This document shows positions 1 through 8,214 of a DNA stretch of 64,000 nucleotides, piece by piece; positions within the stretch are counted from its first letter, which is position 1, and each line of letters opens with the position of its first letter. Source of the stretch: Clostridiales bacterium (GTDB lineage: Bacteria; Bacillota; Clostridia; Oscillospirales; Butyricicoccaceae); contig JAHZFK010000016.1 in assembly GCA_019421385.1 (NCBI GenBank), positions 3,988-67,987 on the forward strand, written 5' to 3'. The translations under genes and the position numbers were made by a program. The notes beneath the pieces were generated by a model. It was not told the origin of the DNA. It worked only from the letters and a program-made list of their open reading frames with translations, and ran no database searches.

Positions 1-2
1 AG

Positions 3-473
3 CGCAGCCTGTTTTCCACAGTCGGTGTGAGCCGCCCGGAGTGGCGCGTCACGCTGCGACACCAGCCGCTGACGCTTTTTCAGGCGCTGCGCTGGCGGGG
101 ACATTTCCTGTTCCTCGCGGAACTGACGCATCCCGACCGCGGGCACATCGAGCTGTCCACGGTGCAGGTCGAGCCGGTGAACTGCACCGTGCAGCGCACC
201 AAGGTCGAGAAGAACGCGCTCAACAATCCGACGCTTTCGACCGAGCGTGTGCTTTCATTTCCAGCGTGCCTGACCGAGAAATACACGGGCTTTGCGCAGG
301 GCGACACGCACGACACGCTGACGCATACGCTCGTCGCCATCTGCCCCAAGGCGGTCACGCTGCGGGCGGGCGAGGTCGTGACGATCGGTGACGGGAAATA
401 CCGTGTCCAAATTGAACACACGCTCTCGGAGTTCAAGAACGAGTACGAGATCACGCGGGAGGTGGACACCTGA
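3..473 (+). CDS. Prophage 1 head-tail joining protein, 5' end outside window
   Basis: The frame is open from the left edge to a TGA at 473, so the gene probably starts upstream; an internal GTG at 27 is an alternative start without a clear ribosome site. The 148 residues after that GTG are beta-rich with no membrane segment. I assign a head completion or joining role from position alone: directly before a gp10-like gene and the sheath gene, where PBSX-type phages place XkdH (DUF3599). The stop overlaps the next start (TGATG). The role is inference; the coding status is firm because the gene lies in a tightly packed late operon. Confidence 0.6.
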   Translation, partial: RSLFSTVGVSRPEWRVTLRHQPLTLFQALRWRGHFLFLAELTHPDRGHIELSTVQVEPVNCTVQRTKVEKNALNNPTLSTERVLSFPACLTEKYTGFAQGDTHDTLTHTLVAICPKAVTLRAGEVVTIGDGKYRVQIEHTLSEFKNEYEITREVDT

Positions 474-931
474 TGCCACAGGATGCAGACGGCTTGCGGC
501 AGTTTGCCAAGCGCTGCGACGCGGAGGTCAAGCGCAAGCGCGCTGACCAGCGCGCCATCCATGAACGGCTGGGCGCGCGGATGCAATCCGAGGTGCGTAG
601 TCAGATTCGCGGCAAAATCAACGACGCGCACGGCCATATCAGCGGTGTGCAAGCGCGCGTGGTCGGATCGGGCGGCGGTTACGCGGCTGTCCGTCCATCC
701 GGCACCGACAGCGGCCCGGACAGCCTGAACGCGATTACAAATTATCTGGAGAACGGCCATGCGATCCGCCGTCCGAGCGGGCGCAGCCCACGCTACCGAC
801 CGCATATCAAGATGCTGTATGTGTCCGGCCGCGGGTTTTACAACGCCGCGCGTCCCTCGCTGCCGCACATGCTGCAAAGCGAGGTGGACAGATGGGGACG
901 CGAGGTTGCGGGCCGACTGGAGGGACGCTAA
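473..931 (+). CDS. HK97 gp10-like / XkdI-like head-tail protein
   Basis: A basic protein of 152 residues encoded between the head-joining gene and the tail terminator gene. Its N-terminal half is helical and charged, and the second half contains 'SLNAITNYLENGH' and 'PHIKMLYVSGRGFYNAARP', the kind of segment seen in gp10/XkdI neck proteins. The start ATG overlaps the preceding stop by one base, which suggests translational coupling. A connector role between head and contractile tail is inferred from order; family membership would need a profile search. Confidence 0.6.
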   Translation: MPQDADGLRQFAKRCDAEVKRKRADQRAIHERLGARMQSEVRSQIRGKINDAHGHISGVQARVVGSGGGYAAVRPSGTDSGPDSLNAITNYLENGHAIRRPSGRSPRYRPHIKMLYVSGRGFYNAARPSLPHMLQSEVDRWGREVAGRLEGR

Positions 932-1399
932 ATGCTGAAAATCAAAGAGATTATGGATGGGATCAACGCGATCCTTGTCCGGCTCTACCCCGACCGCACG
1001 GTGTATATCGACGTGCTGCCCGAGCAATTTGAGCGGCCGAGCTTTTTCCTGCGTCCGGAGGGGCGCAAGATCACCAGCCGCACGGCGGCGGTGGTTGAGG
1101 TCGAGCAGATGATCACGGTGCAGTGCGCCGATGAAGTGGGCGACCGCTACGAAACCCAAACCGCCCGCCTGTATGACGTGACCGAAACGCTGACCGCGGC
1201 GTTCTTGCAGCGCGGCGCGCTTCATTGCGGCGACCGCAAGCTGACCGCCGCCCGCGTCGATGTGTCGCGCTCGCTCGACATCGCGGATGTGACGATTACC
1301 GTCACCTACGAGGACACCCGCCCGGCGGCACCCGTCACGCAGCCGCTCATTGCAGACGTGGCTTTTGGTACGCAGCCGAGCCAGACAAAGGAGGAATAA
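932..1399 (+). CDS. Tail terminator / XkdJ-like protein
   Basis: A 155-residue protein starting at the base after the previous stop and ending 3 bases before the sheath gene. The opening 'IKEIMDGINAILVRLYPD' followed by 'TVYIDVLPEQFERPSFFL' resembles the DUF6838/XkdJ class of small tail terminator proteins, which cap the tail tube at the head side. No membrane segment is visible. Its place immediately before sheath and tube genes matches PBSX-like tail operons. The function is inferred from family resemblance and order. Confidence 0.6.
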   Translation: MLKIKEIMDGINAILVRLYPDRTVYIDVLPEQFERPSFFLRPEGRKITSRTAAVVEVEQMITVQCADEVGDRYETQTARLYDVTETLTAAFLQRGALHCGDRKLTAARVDVSRSLDIADVTITVTYEDTRPAAPVTQPLIADVAFGTQPSQTKEE

Positions 1400-1402
1400 G
1401 GC

Positions 1403-2458
1403 ATGGGATTGCCTTCGATTGATATTTCATTCCAGACCGCCGCGCAGCTGACGATCGCCATGGGCGACAAGGGCTATGTCGGCGTGATTGTGCGCGACAC
1501 CACGCAGACAGGTGCGCATCGCCTGACGCGCGCGACCAAAATCCCCGCCGAGCTGAGCGAGGAAAACCGCGCGTATCTCGAGCGGGCGTTTGCCGGGTAC
1601 GTCAACCCGCCCAAGGCGGTGTATGTGTACGTCACCGGCGAAGAGGACGAAAACCTCACGCAGGCACTCGCGTATTTTGCCACACAGGAGGTTGACTATC
1701 TGGTCGGCCCGCCCGACCTGACAAGTGAGGAAGCACAGGCGATGGTGACATGGCTCAAGGAGCGCCGCGCGGCGCATAGCCATATCAAGTGCGTGCTGCC
1801 CGAGACGGTGGCAGACTATGATCCGGTCGTCAACTTCGACGCGGACGGCATGACCGATGGCGAAAACAGCTTCACCAAGGCGCAGTATTGCTCGCGCATT
1901 GCGGGCGTGATTGCGGGCACACCGTGGACGATGAGTGCGACCTACGCGCCGCTGCCAGAGTTGACCGATATTACCCGACTGGACAAGGAAACGGCGGATG
2001 CCGCTATTGACGCGGGCAAGCTGATTCTGATTCACGACGGGCGGCAGGTCAAAATCGCGCGTGCGGTCAATTCACTGACCACCACGAGCCGCGACCACGG
2101 CCCGATTTTCCAGAAAATCAAGGCGCTGGAGGTCATCGACCGTGTGGACGCGGACTTCCGCGCAACCATCGAGGACACCTTTATCGGCAAGTTTGCCAAC
2201 ACCTACGACAACCGCATGCTGCTTGTGACGGCAGGCCGCAGCTATTTCCAGACGCTGGAGGCGGCGGGTATCCTGCTCGAGGGCGGCTCGTCGCTGGATA
2301 TCGACACCGAGGCTGTGCGCGACTATCTGGGCGACGCGGGCGAGGAAATGAGCGACGATGAGCTGCGACACGCGGACACCGGCTCGCATGTGTTCCTCGT
2401 GGGCAAGTTCACGATCGTGGACGCGATCGAAGATGTCACGATGCATATCACGGTATAA
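1403..2458 (+). CDS. xkdK: Contractile tail sheath protein (XkdK-like)
   Basis: This 351-residue protein starts 'MGLPSIDISFQTAAQ' and has the sheath-like segment 'GDKGYVGVIVRDTT' near residues 21-34, with a C-terminal region rich in 'DIDTEAVRDYL' and 'VTMHITV'. Its length suits the compact sheath proteins of PBSX-like prophages and contractile bacteriocins. It is followed by the tube gene, the usual pair. Sheath subunits wrap the tube and contract to drive it through the cell envelope. A sheath gene makes prophage 1 a myovirus-type element or phage-tail bacteriocin. AAGGAGGAATAAGGC provides the ribosome site. Confidence 0.9.
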   Translation: MGLPSIDISFQTAAQLTIAMGDKGYVGVIVRDTTQTGAHRLTRATKIPAELSEENRAYLERAFAGYVNPPKAVYVYVTGEEDENLTQALAYFATQEVDYLVGPPDLTSEEAQAMVTWLKERRAAHSHIKCVLPETVADYDPVVNFDADGMTDGENSFTKAQYCSRIAGVIAGTPWTMSATYAPLPELTDITRLDKETADAAIDAGKLILIHDGRQVKIARAVNSLTTTSRDHGPIFQKIKALEVIDRVDADFRATIEDTFIGKFANTYDNRMLLVTAGRSYFQTLEAAGILLEGGSSLDIDTEAVRDYLGDAGEEMSDDELRHADTGSHVFLVGKFTIVDAIEDVTMHITV

Positions 2459-2473
2459 AAGGGAGGTGCAGAC

Positions 2474-2917
2474 ATGAGTGCAAGCATGGATGCTGCCTCG
2501 CGCGTCATTTCGGGCACGCACGGGCAGGCATGGATGGACGACGAGTTCTGCGGCGAAACGCTCGGCCTGCAGGCCAAGGTCGTAGCCAACAAAGAGGAAG
2601 TGCCGATGTGCTGCCAGTTCATGGTGGATACCAAGCTGATGAGCGCCAAGGGCACGGGCACGATCCGATTCCACAAGGTAAACAGCCGCATGGCAATCAA
2701 GATGAGCGACAACCTCATGGCAGGCAAGGATACGCGCGTCAAGCTGATCTCGCTGCTCGATGATCCGGATGCCTATGGCGCGGAGCGTGTGGTCATTTAC
2801 GACGCTTCATTCGATGATTTGACGCTGATTGATTGGGAGCTGGCAGCCAAGGGACAGGTCGAGTGTCCGTTTACGTTCACTAAATGGGGATTCCTTGACC
2901 TGATCCAGCCACGATAA
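2474..2917 (+). CDS. xkdM: Phage tail tube protein (XkdM-like)
   Basis: A 147-residue protein in the position of XkdM, straight after the sheath, with a GGGAGGTGCAGAC ribosome site. It begins 'MSASMDAASRVISGTHGQAW' and includes 'EDTRVKLISLLDD'-like and 'ELAAKGQVECPFTFTKWGF' style beta segments typical of Gp19/XkdM tube subunits (exact residues 'VKLISLLDDPDAYG' near 95-108). Tube proteins stack as hexameric rings inside the sheath. Assignment combines order, length and sequence resemblance. Confidence 0.85.
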   Translation: MSASMDAASRVISGTHGQAWMDDEFCGETLGLQAKVVANKEEVPMCCQFMVDTKLMSAKGTGTIRFHKVNSRMAIKMSDNLMAGKDTRVKLISLLDDPDAYGAERVVIYDASFDDLTLIDWELAAKGQVECPFTFTKWGFLDLIQPR

Positions 2918-2932
2918 CAGGAGGAAATGAAT

Positions 2933-3331
2933 ATGGCTAACGAAAAGAAAACCCCGACTACAGTTGAACGCCTGCTGGACGTGTGCAAGCGCACCCCCAG
3001 CGAGCAGCTTTTGCAGTTTAAGAGCTGGACGGACGCGGACGGCAATCCGGTCGTGTTCCACATCCGCGAGCTGAGCTATAACGAGGTGCGCGAGATCCAG
3101 CAAATGTCGAGCGGCGCGGATTTCGCTGCGGCAATCATCACGGCGGGCGTGGTTGAACCCAACCTGCGCGATAAGCGTTTGCAGCAGGCGTGCGGCGCAG
3201 TGACGCCATATGAGGTGGTGCGCAAGATGCTGCGCGCGGGCGAGATCGAGGACTTGCAGGCCGCGATCGAGAAGCTGTCCGGCTACCGCGCGTCCACGCT
3301 CGAACTGCTGGCGGATATCGAAAAAAACTGA
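2933..3331 (+). CDS. xkdN: Tail assembly chaperone, short form (XkdN-like)
   Basis: The chosen start is ATG 2933, because AGGAGGA ends 7 bases before it; the ATG at 2927 would sit almost on the ribosome site. The 132-residue product has 'FHIRELSYNEVREIQ' and 'CGAVTPYEVVRKMLRAGEI', typical of XkdN-type chaperones encoded between tube and tape measure. The last sense codons before the TGA at 3329 are GAA AAA AAC, which forms an A AAA AAC slippery heptamer. A share of ribosomes should therefore continue in the -1 frame and make a longer chaperone that guides tail assembly around the tape measure. Confidence 0.85.
   Translation: MANEKKTPTTVERLLDVCKRTPSEQLLQFKSWTDADGNPVVFHIRELSYNEVREIQQMSSGADFAAAIITAGVVEPNLRDKRLQQACGAVTPYEVVRKMLRAGEIEDLQAAIEKLSGYRASTLELLADIEKN
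3322..3328 (+). promoter_or_regulatory. -1 ribosomal frameshift heptamer A AAA AAC
   Basis: Seven A residues and a C (3321-3328) are in phase as GAA AAA AAC directly before the TGA stop of the XkdN-like gene. This is one of the most efficient X XXY YYZ slippery sequences. After a -1 slip, translation resumes with CTG AGA GAG and stays open to 3537. I see no strong pseudoknot downstream, so efficiency cannot be judged by eye. Confidence 0.8.
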
Positions 3332-3537
3332 GAGAGGACGACGAGACGTTTTTGATGTACCTGCTCTTTCGGCAGCATCACGTCTTGCCGTCCGACTATC
3401 TGAAGCTCCCGCCCGGCGAGAAACTGGTGCTGCAGGCGTTTGTGCTAAAAGAGTGCCTGCCCAAGGCACTCGAGGGCATCCGCTGGCGGGCGGAGAGCGA
3501 AAAACTGCACCGGGAGGAGGCCGCCGCCCATGCCTGA
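3328..3537 (+). CDS. Frameshift extension of the tail assembly chaperone
   Basis: In the -1 frame, codons run without a stop from CTG at 3328 to the TGA at 3537, adding about 69 residues to the XkdN-like protein. The segment includes 'YLLFRQHHVLPSDYLKLPPGEK' style sequence (key words FRQHH, LPSDYLKLPPG) and ends in a charged helix. It lacks a ribosome site of its own; the first in-frame TTG/ATG at 3352-3357 has none, which supports production by frameshifting. It overlaps the tape measure start at 3530. This mirrors the G/GT arrangement of lambda and the E/E' pair of P2. Confidence 0.75.
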   Translation: MREDDETFLMYLLFRQHHVLPSDYLKLPPGEKLVLQAFVLKECLPKALEGIRWRAESEKLHREEAAAHA

Positions 3538-5689
3538 CGTTTCGATCGCGCTAAGCGCGAAGGACAATTACACCACGACCCTCAAAAAAATCGCAGATGC
3601 AACGCGCACGGGCGTGAAAAGCATCGAGTCGTTACAGCAAAGCCTTGATACGTTGAATAAGACGCGCGTTTCCGTGCAGCTCAATATGACAAAGGTCAAA
3701 AATGAACTGCGAGAAGCCAAAAAACGCTTTGAAGAAACGGGAGACGCAGCGGATGAGCTGGCCATGAAAGATAAGCAGTTTGAGCTGAATAATCTGGCCA
3801 GCCAGCTAAAAGCAGTCAATGCGAATGCGATCGAAGCAGAGAAAAGTATGCGGACGCTCGCCGGTACGAACAGCAAAATCGCCAATCGGCAAAGCGCGGC
3901 GGGCGGGAGCAGTGCCAAGGCGGGCAGCTCCGGCTCAATGCTGGGTACGGTTGGCTCGGCGCTGGCGACTGCGGGCTTCGGTGACATGCTGAGCAATAGC
4001 CTGTCGGGTGCTGCGGGGGCGTTCTTTAGTTCGTACTACGGCACGACCGACGGCGCGGCGATTGAATCTTTCCTCGGCAGCGCGATTTCGGGCGCGACCA
4101 TGGGCGCGGCCGCTGGTTCGATGATTGCGCCCGGTGTTGGTACGGCTATTGGCGCGGCTGCGGGCGGTCTGATCGGCGCGGTGTCCGGCGGCATCGAGGC
4201 TGCGACGCAGAAGTTTGAAAGCCGCGACGAGGCGTTCAAAAGCTATGTGCAGGATCAGTACAACGCTGTGCAGGAGCGACAGGCAGCCGATCTGGAAAGT
4301 GGTTCGGCACTGGCAGGCCAGCGCGAGACCGATCTTACATCATTCACGACGCTGTTCGGCTCGAAGGATATAGCGCAACAATATCTGAGTGAACTGAAAA
4401 CCATGGCCAACGTCACGCCGTTTCTGTACAGCGACCTGACAGCCATGAGCAAGACGCTCAAGACCTACGGTTACGCGGCGAATGAGATGCTTCCCGCACT
4501 GACCGCGGTTGGCGATGCAGGCGCGGCGCTCGGCATGACGGCGGCAGATATGACCAACGTGTCCACCGCGCTCGGCCGCATGCGCTCGAGCAATAAGACC
4601 ACGCTCGAGGATTTGAACATCCTGCAAGATCGCGGCATTGACGCGATCGGCGCGCTGGCAAATGCTAAGGGCGTGAGCAAGGGCGACGCCTACTCCATGA
4701 TTTCGGGCGGCGACATCGCGGGCACCGAGGCCGTGCAGATCATCCAGTCCTACATGGAGCAGATGTACTCCGGCGCCATGGAGCAGCAGAGCAAGACCTT
4801 TGAGGGCCTGTCCTCCACGCTTGAGGGCTGGAATCAGGAAATGCAGAACGCCATGGGCGAGGGCTACAACGAGGGCAAGAAGATCGGCATGTCCGACCAG
4901 ATTGACTGGCTGGAGGGTGAAGCTGGGCAGAAGATGATGGAGCTGAACGAGCAGCTTGGCCGATTTAAGGCCGATGCGGAAAATCTCCAGCAAGGCATCT
5001 ATCAGGACGTGTTCAACGGTATGTTTACCGGCGAAATACCCGCGGATATGGATGCTAAAATTGCCGCGCAGGTAGAAGATTTGCACCAGCGGTATATGAA
5101 TGCCATGGCGACCATTGAGAGTTCCGCTTCGTCGGAGGAAGAGGTGTTTGCGGCTCGGACGGACTTGGGAACGCTCAAAGGCGAGGCAGAATCGCTGGCA
5201 TACAGCACTTATATGCAGTCCGATGCGGCTGATGCTATGACCGCCGCTAATATCGCCTTGGCGGACGGTATCGCTGCCGGTGCTGGGGATTCATATAAAA
5301 ACGCAGGATATTCACTCGGTCAAAAGCTGACCGAAGGCATCAGTTCAGCAATCAATGCTTATGTGCCGGATACGATCACTGTGCCGGTGGTGTACAGCAG
5401 TACATCAACGGATAGTAACAGTGGTGACGATGTTGTTTATTCAAGTAATCCAGATATGGGAGCTGCCATCGGCGAAGACCGCGTGCCGCGTGACAACATG
5501 CTCTATCTGCTCCACGAGGGCGAGCGCGTGCTGACCGCGCGCGAAGTGCGGGCGCAGGATCAGGGCGGCACGGGCGGCGTGGTCATCAATATGGGCGGCA
5601 ACTACACCGTCCGGCAGGACAGCGACATTGGCGCGATCGCTGAGGCGGTCGCGGCACGTATCTTAGCCGCGCGGCGCACGCTGCGCTGA
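3530..5689 (+). CDS. Tail tape measure protein
   Basis: This 719-residue protein follows the chaperone pair, the fixed position of tape measure genes. Residues 1-130 form long charged helices. Residues about 140-240 are hydrophobic and Gly/Ala/Ser-rich, as expected for the segment that may enter the host membrane. Later parts are helical with 'AEEEVFAARTDLG'-like charged stretches. A C-terminal beta segment near 'GGVVINMGGNYTVRQDSD' resembles other Firmicute tape measures. Its length sets tail length, so a 719-residue protein implies a rather short contractile tail. The start overlaps the preceding stop. Confidence 0.9.
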   Translation: MPDVSIALSAKDNYTTTLKKIADATRTGVKSIESLQQSLDTLNKTRVSVQLNMTKVKNELREAKKRFEETGDAADELAMKDKQFELNNLASQLKAVNANAIEAEKSMRTLAGTNSKIANRQSAAGGSSAKAGSSGSMLGTVGSALATAGFGDMLSNSLSGAAGAFFSSYYGTTDGAAIESFLGSAISGATMGAAAGSMIAPGVGTAIGAAAGGLIGAVSGGIEAATQKFESRDEAFKSYVQDQYNAVQERQAADLESGSALAGQRETDLTSFTTLFGSKDIAQQYLSELKTMANVTPFLYSDLTAMSKTLKTYGYAANEMLPALTAVGDAGAALGMTAADMTNVSTALGRMRSSNKTTLEDLNILQDRGIDAIGALANAKGVSKGDAYSMISGGDIAGTEAVQIIQSYMEQMYSGAMEQQSKTFEGLSSTLEGWNQEMQNAMGEGYNEGKKIGMSDQIDWLEGEAGQKMMELNEQLGRFKADAENLQQGIYQDVFNGMFTGEIPADMDAKIAAQVEDLHQRYMNAMATIESSASSEEEVFAARTDLGTLKGEAESLAYSTYMQSDAADAMTAANIALADGIAAGAGDSYKNAGYSLGQKLTEGISSAINAYVPDTITVPVVYSSTSTDSNSGDDVVYSSNPDMGAAIGEDRVPRDNMLYLLHEGERVLTAREVRAQDQGGTGGVVINMGGNYTVRQDSDIGAIAEAVAARILAARRTLR

Positions 5690-5716
5690 TCCACATCGGG
5701 AAAGGAGGAGCGCCTC

Positions 5717-6481
5717 ATGGCTATCACAGGCGGCATTATCATCGGCGGCGCTGTTATCGGCAATATGGTCGGCACGCTGGCCGCCCAGCAGGCAGCAGCT
5801 TATCGACCCCGCAAGCGCCGCATCATCTTTGTCAACCTGACCACCGGGCAGGAGGTCGTGCTGCCGGTGACGCCAAAGGAATATCTCATTGACCACGGCG
5901 TGAACATCGAGACGGTCAACCTCACCGGCTTCGGCGACGTACATCTTGCGGGCGACCGCACGCTGTTTACCGAGCGGCTGGAGTTCATGCTGCCCGTGCA
6001 GGCGTACCCCTTTAATGACCCGACCACGGTGCTTGAGCCGTTCCATTATATCGACTTTTTCGAACTGACGAGCGATAACAAGCAGGTGTGCCGGTTCATC
6101 GTCTCGGACAGCCGCACGCAGTGCGAGGTGCTGCTGGAGAACCTGCAATACCGCCAGCAGGAGGGCACGGGTGACTACTACTGCGTGCTGACCATGCGGC
6201 GGCACCGCCAGCCAAACCCTGTGCGGCTGGTGGGCGACGAGGGCACGTCCTCCGGACAGACGGCAACCGTGTCCACGCCCGCCCGCGCGACCGCAACACC
6301 CGCGCAGACCGCGGTGCAGAACCACACGGTGCAGCCGGGGGATACACTCTCCGGCATCTGCCGCAAGTATTACGGCAACGCGAACCTGTATCCCAAACTT
6401 GCCGCCTATAACGGCATCCCAAACCCCAACCTCATCTACGACGGGAGCGTGCTGAAGATCCCGCCCGCGTCGGCGCTGTAA
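5717..6481 (+). CDS. xkdP: LysM baseplate/tail protein (XkdP-like)
   Basis: A 254-residue protein with a C-terminal LysM domain at about residues 207-252, seen in 'HTVQPGDTLSGICRKYYG' and 'IYDGSVLKIP'. LysM binds N-acetylglucosamine polymers. XkdP-type proteins connect the tube to the baseplate and touch the peptidoglycan. The N-terminus has a hydrophobic, Gly/Ile-rich stretch (residues 5-22) that may be a buried helix and need not be a signal. It lies 27 bases after the tape measure behind AAAGGAGGAGCGCCTC. Confidence 0.85.
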   Translation: MAITGGIIIGGAVIGNMVGTLAAQQAAAYRPRKRRIIFVNLTTGQEVVLPVTPKEYLIDHGVNIETVNLTGFGDVHLAGDRTLFTERLEFMLPVQAYPFNDPTTVLEPFHYIDFFELTSDNKQVCRFIVSDSRTQCEVLLENLQYRQQEGTGDYYCVLTMRRHRQPNPVRLVGDEGTSSGQTATVSTPARATATPAQTAVQNHTVQPGDTLSGICRKYYGNANLYPKLAAYNGIPNPNLIYDGSVLKIPPASAL

Positions 6482-6496
6482 AGGAGGGCGGGAGAC

Positions 6497-7504
6497 ATGG
6501 AGCAATACCAATATGTGCAACCGTGGGTGCATGTGCGCAATGACCAGGGCGAGTGGGACGTGTCGCACATGTTCCGGCGCATCGCGTGGTCGGGCGACGT
6601 GGACAGCGTGTGCCGGTCGCTCGAACTGGAGATGATCGTCTCGGCCACCGACCCGCGTTTGCCTTATGTCTATCTGCCGCTTGCGGGCGGTATTTCGATG
6701 GGCGTGGGCGATCAGACGCTGTTTGCCGGGGTGGTGGCCAGCAAGGACAAATCGACCGACGCATCCACGATGTCGGTCACCTGCTATGACTTCGGCTTTT
6801 ATTTGAAGAAAAATCGCGCGAGCCGCAAGTACACGGGCGAAACGCCCGAAACCATCACGCGGCAGCTGTGCAGCACCTACGGCGTGCCCGTCGGGTCGCT
6901 GGCGCAAACGGGCGTCGCCATCCGGCGCAAGTTCTCGGCCACCGAGATTTACCGCATCATCGACACGGCCTACACGCTGGCCAGCCAGCAAACCGGCAAG
7001 AAGTATCTGCTGCGCTTTTCCGGGCTGCGGCTGGATGTGATTGAGCGCACGGTGACGCCGCAGTCGGTCATCCTGCAGCGCGGGACGAATTTGCAGACCG
7101 CGACCTACGGCGAGAGCATCGAGAACATGAAAAACCGCGTCATCATCGTGGACAGCGACGGCAACTTTGTGCGCGAAATTTCGGACAACGCGGCGGTCAA
7201 ACGGTACGGCCTGCTGGCCGACGTGCTGACGCAGTCGGACGGCGAGGACGCAACCGCCGAGGCAAAGGAAATCCTCGCGGATAACGGCGTCGAGCGGCGC
7301 GCCAGCGTGACCTGCCTTGGGCACACAAAACTCATCACCGGCAACACCATTTACATTGCCGAGCCGTACACCGGCCTTGCCAACACCTGCTGGATTGACG
7401 AGGACACGCACGTCTGGCAGAACGGGGTGTACACCTGCCGCCTGACGCTGAATTTCCGCAACGAGATGCGCGAGAGCGAAAGCGGAAGTGAGGTGGAGAC
7501 ATGA
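6497..7504 (+). CDS. xkdQ: Baseplate hub protein (XkdQ / gpD-like)
   Basis: A 335-residue protein in the XkdQ slot between the LysM protein and DUF2577. It has alternating beta segments such as 'VTCYDFGFYLKKNRASRKY' (near residues 94-112) and a repeated pattern around 'TPETITRQLCSTYGVPVG', characteristic of the gp27/gpD hub fold. The hub is the trimeric ring joining tube to spike. The last four bases overlap the next start (ATGA). Assignment is by order plus resemblance. Confidence 0.8.
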   Translation: MEQYQYVQPWVHVRNDQGEWDVSHMFRRIAWSGDVDSVCRSLELEMIVSATDPRLPYVYLPLAGGISMGVGDQTLFAGVVASKDKSTDASTMSVTCYDFGFYLKKNRASRKYTGETPETITRQLCSTYGVPVGSLAQTGVAIRRKFSATEIYRIIDTAYTLASQQTGKKYLLRFSGLRLDVIERTVTPQSVILQRGTNLQTATYGESIENMKNRVIIVDSDGNFVREISDNAAVKRYGLLADVLTQSDGEDATAEAKEILADNGVERRASVTCLGHTKLITGNTIYIAEPYTGLANTCWIDEDTHVWQNGVYTCRLTLNFRNEMRESESGSEVET

Positions 7505-7770
7505 GCGCATTGGCAGAATTGGCACGGGAGCTGGGAAACGGCGGCGGTTCGTCCGGCACGGGCGCGGCGCTGGTGTTCGGTCATGTGACAAAGGACACCC
7601 AGCACGACGGCGAGGTTGCGGTGCAGGCGGACGGCCTGCCGCTTGACGAGGACGATTGGGGCTTTGCTGAAGGACTGCGGCGCGGCGTGACCCGCGGCGA
7701 CCGTGTCCTGCTGCTGCGCTCGGCAGATAAGCAGCACTACGACGTGCTGCTCATCATGGAAGGAGGGTAA
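7501..7770 (+). CDS. xkdR: DUF2577 family baseplate protein (XkdR-like)
   Basis: An 89-residue protein overlapping the hub gene by 4 bases. The second half, with 'GLRRGVTRGDRVLLLRSAD' and 'HYDVLLIM', is the small OB-like beta-barrel typical of DUF2577/XkdR proteins. In PBSX-like phages this family sits between the hub and the gp25-like wedge protein and probably forms part of the central spike. No enzymatic motif is seen. Confidence 0.8.
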   Translation: MSALAELARELGNGGGSSGTGAALVFGHVTKDTQHDGEVAVQADGLPLDEDDWGFAEGLRRGVTRGDRVLLLRSADKQHYDVLLIMEGG

Positions 7771-7773
7771 ACC

Positions 7774-8214
7774 ATGGCCGAAGAGAGTATTTTCCCGTAT
7801 TTGCAGCCGACAGCAGCCGCCCCGGCGGCAGAGCTGCCCGTGCTGCGCGAATGTGCGTGGGATTTCGCAAACGACGTTCCCATCCTGCGACAAGGCGTGC
7901 CGGTGGTGGTCGAGCGGGCGGAAGCGGTCGCGGTGTGGGCGTGGAACGCGCTGCACACCGAGCGGTTCCTCTGGCCGTGTTTTTCGTCGAACTACGGCAA
8001 CGAAACGTACATGCTGATTGGGCAGGGCTATCAGGCGGAGACCAAGCGCGCCGAGGTGCAGCGCTATATCGAGGAGTGCTTGCTCGCCTGTCCTTATATC
8101 ACAGCGGTGACCGGCACGACGATCGCCGTGGTGGACGACCGGCTGACGGTCGGCTTTGCCATTCAAAGTGTGTATGGTGAGGTGAAAATGGAGGTGGAAA
8201 CCGATGTCGGATAA
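7774..8214 (+). CDS. xkdS: DUF2634 / gp25-like baseplate wedge protein (XkdS-like)
   Basis: A 146-residue protein with 'NALHTERFLWPCFSSNYGNE' and 'EVQRYIEECLLACPYI' (near residues 60-105), the usual XkdS/DUF2634 pattern related to the T4 gp25 wedge. It begins 3 bases after DUF2577 behind GGAGGG and its end overlaps the baseplate J gene by 11 bases. The protein links the hub to the baseplate J ring. The assignment is strong because flanking genes are in canonical order. Confidence 0.85.
   Translation: MAEESIFPYLQPTAAAPAAELPVLRECAWDFANDVPILRQGVPVVVERAEAVAVWAWNALHTERFLWPCFSSNYGNETYMLIGQGYQAETKRAEVQRYIEECLLACPYITAVTGTTIAVVDDRLTVGFAIQSVYGEVKMEVETDVG

Noticed and set aside
80..1225. 381-codon minus-strand frame
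   Set aside because: Opposite to three packed tail genes with overlapping starts; composition is typical of an antisense shadow.
5663..7591. 642-codon minus-strand frame
   Set aside because: It lies opposite three conserved baseplate/tail genes in GC-rich DNA, has low-complexity His/Val/Arg composition and no ribosome site. It is a codon-bias shadow.
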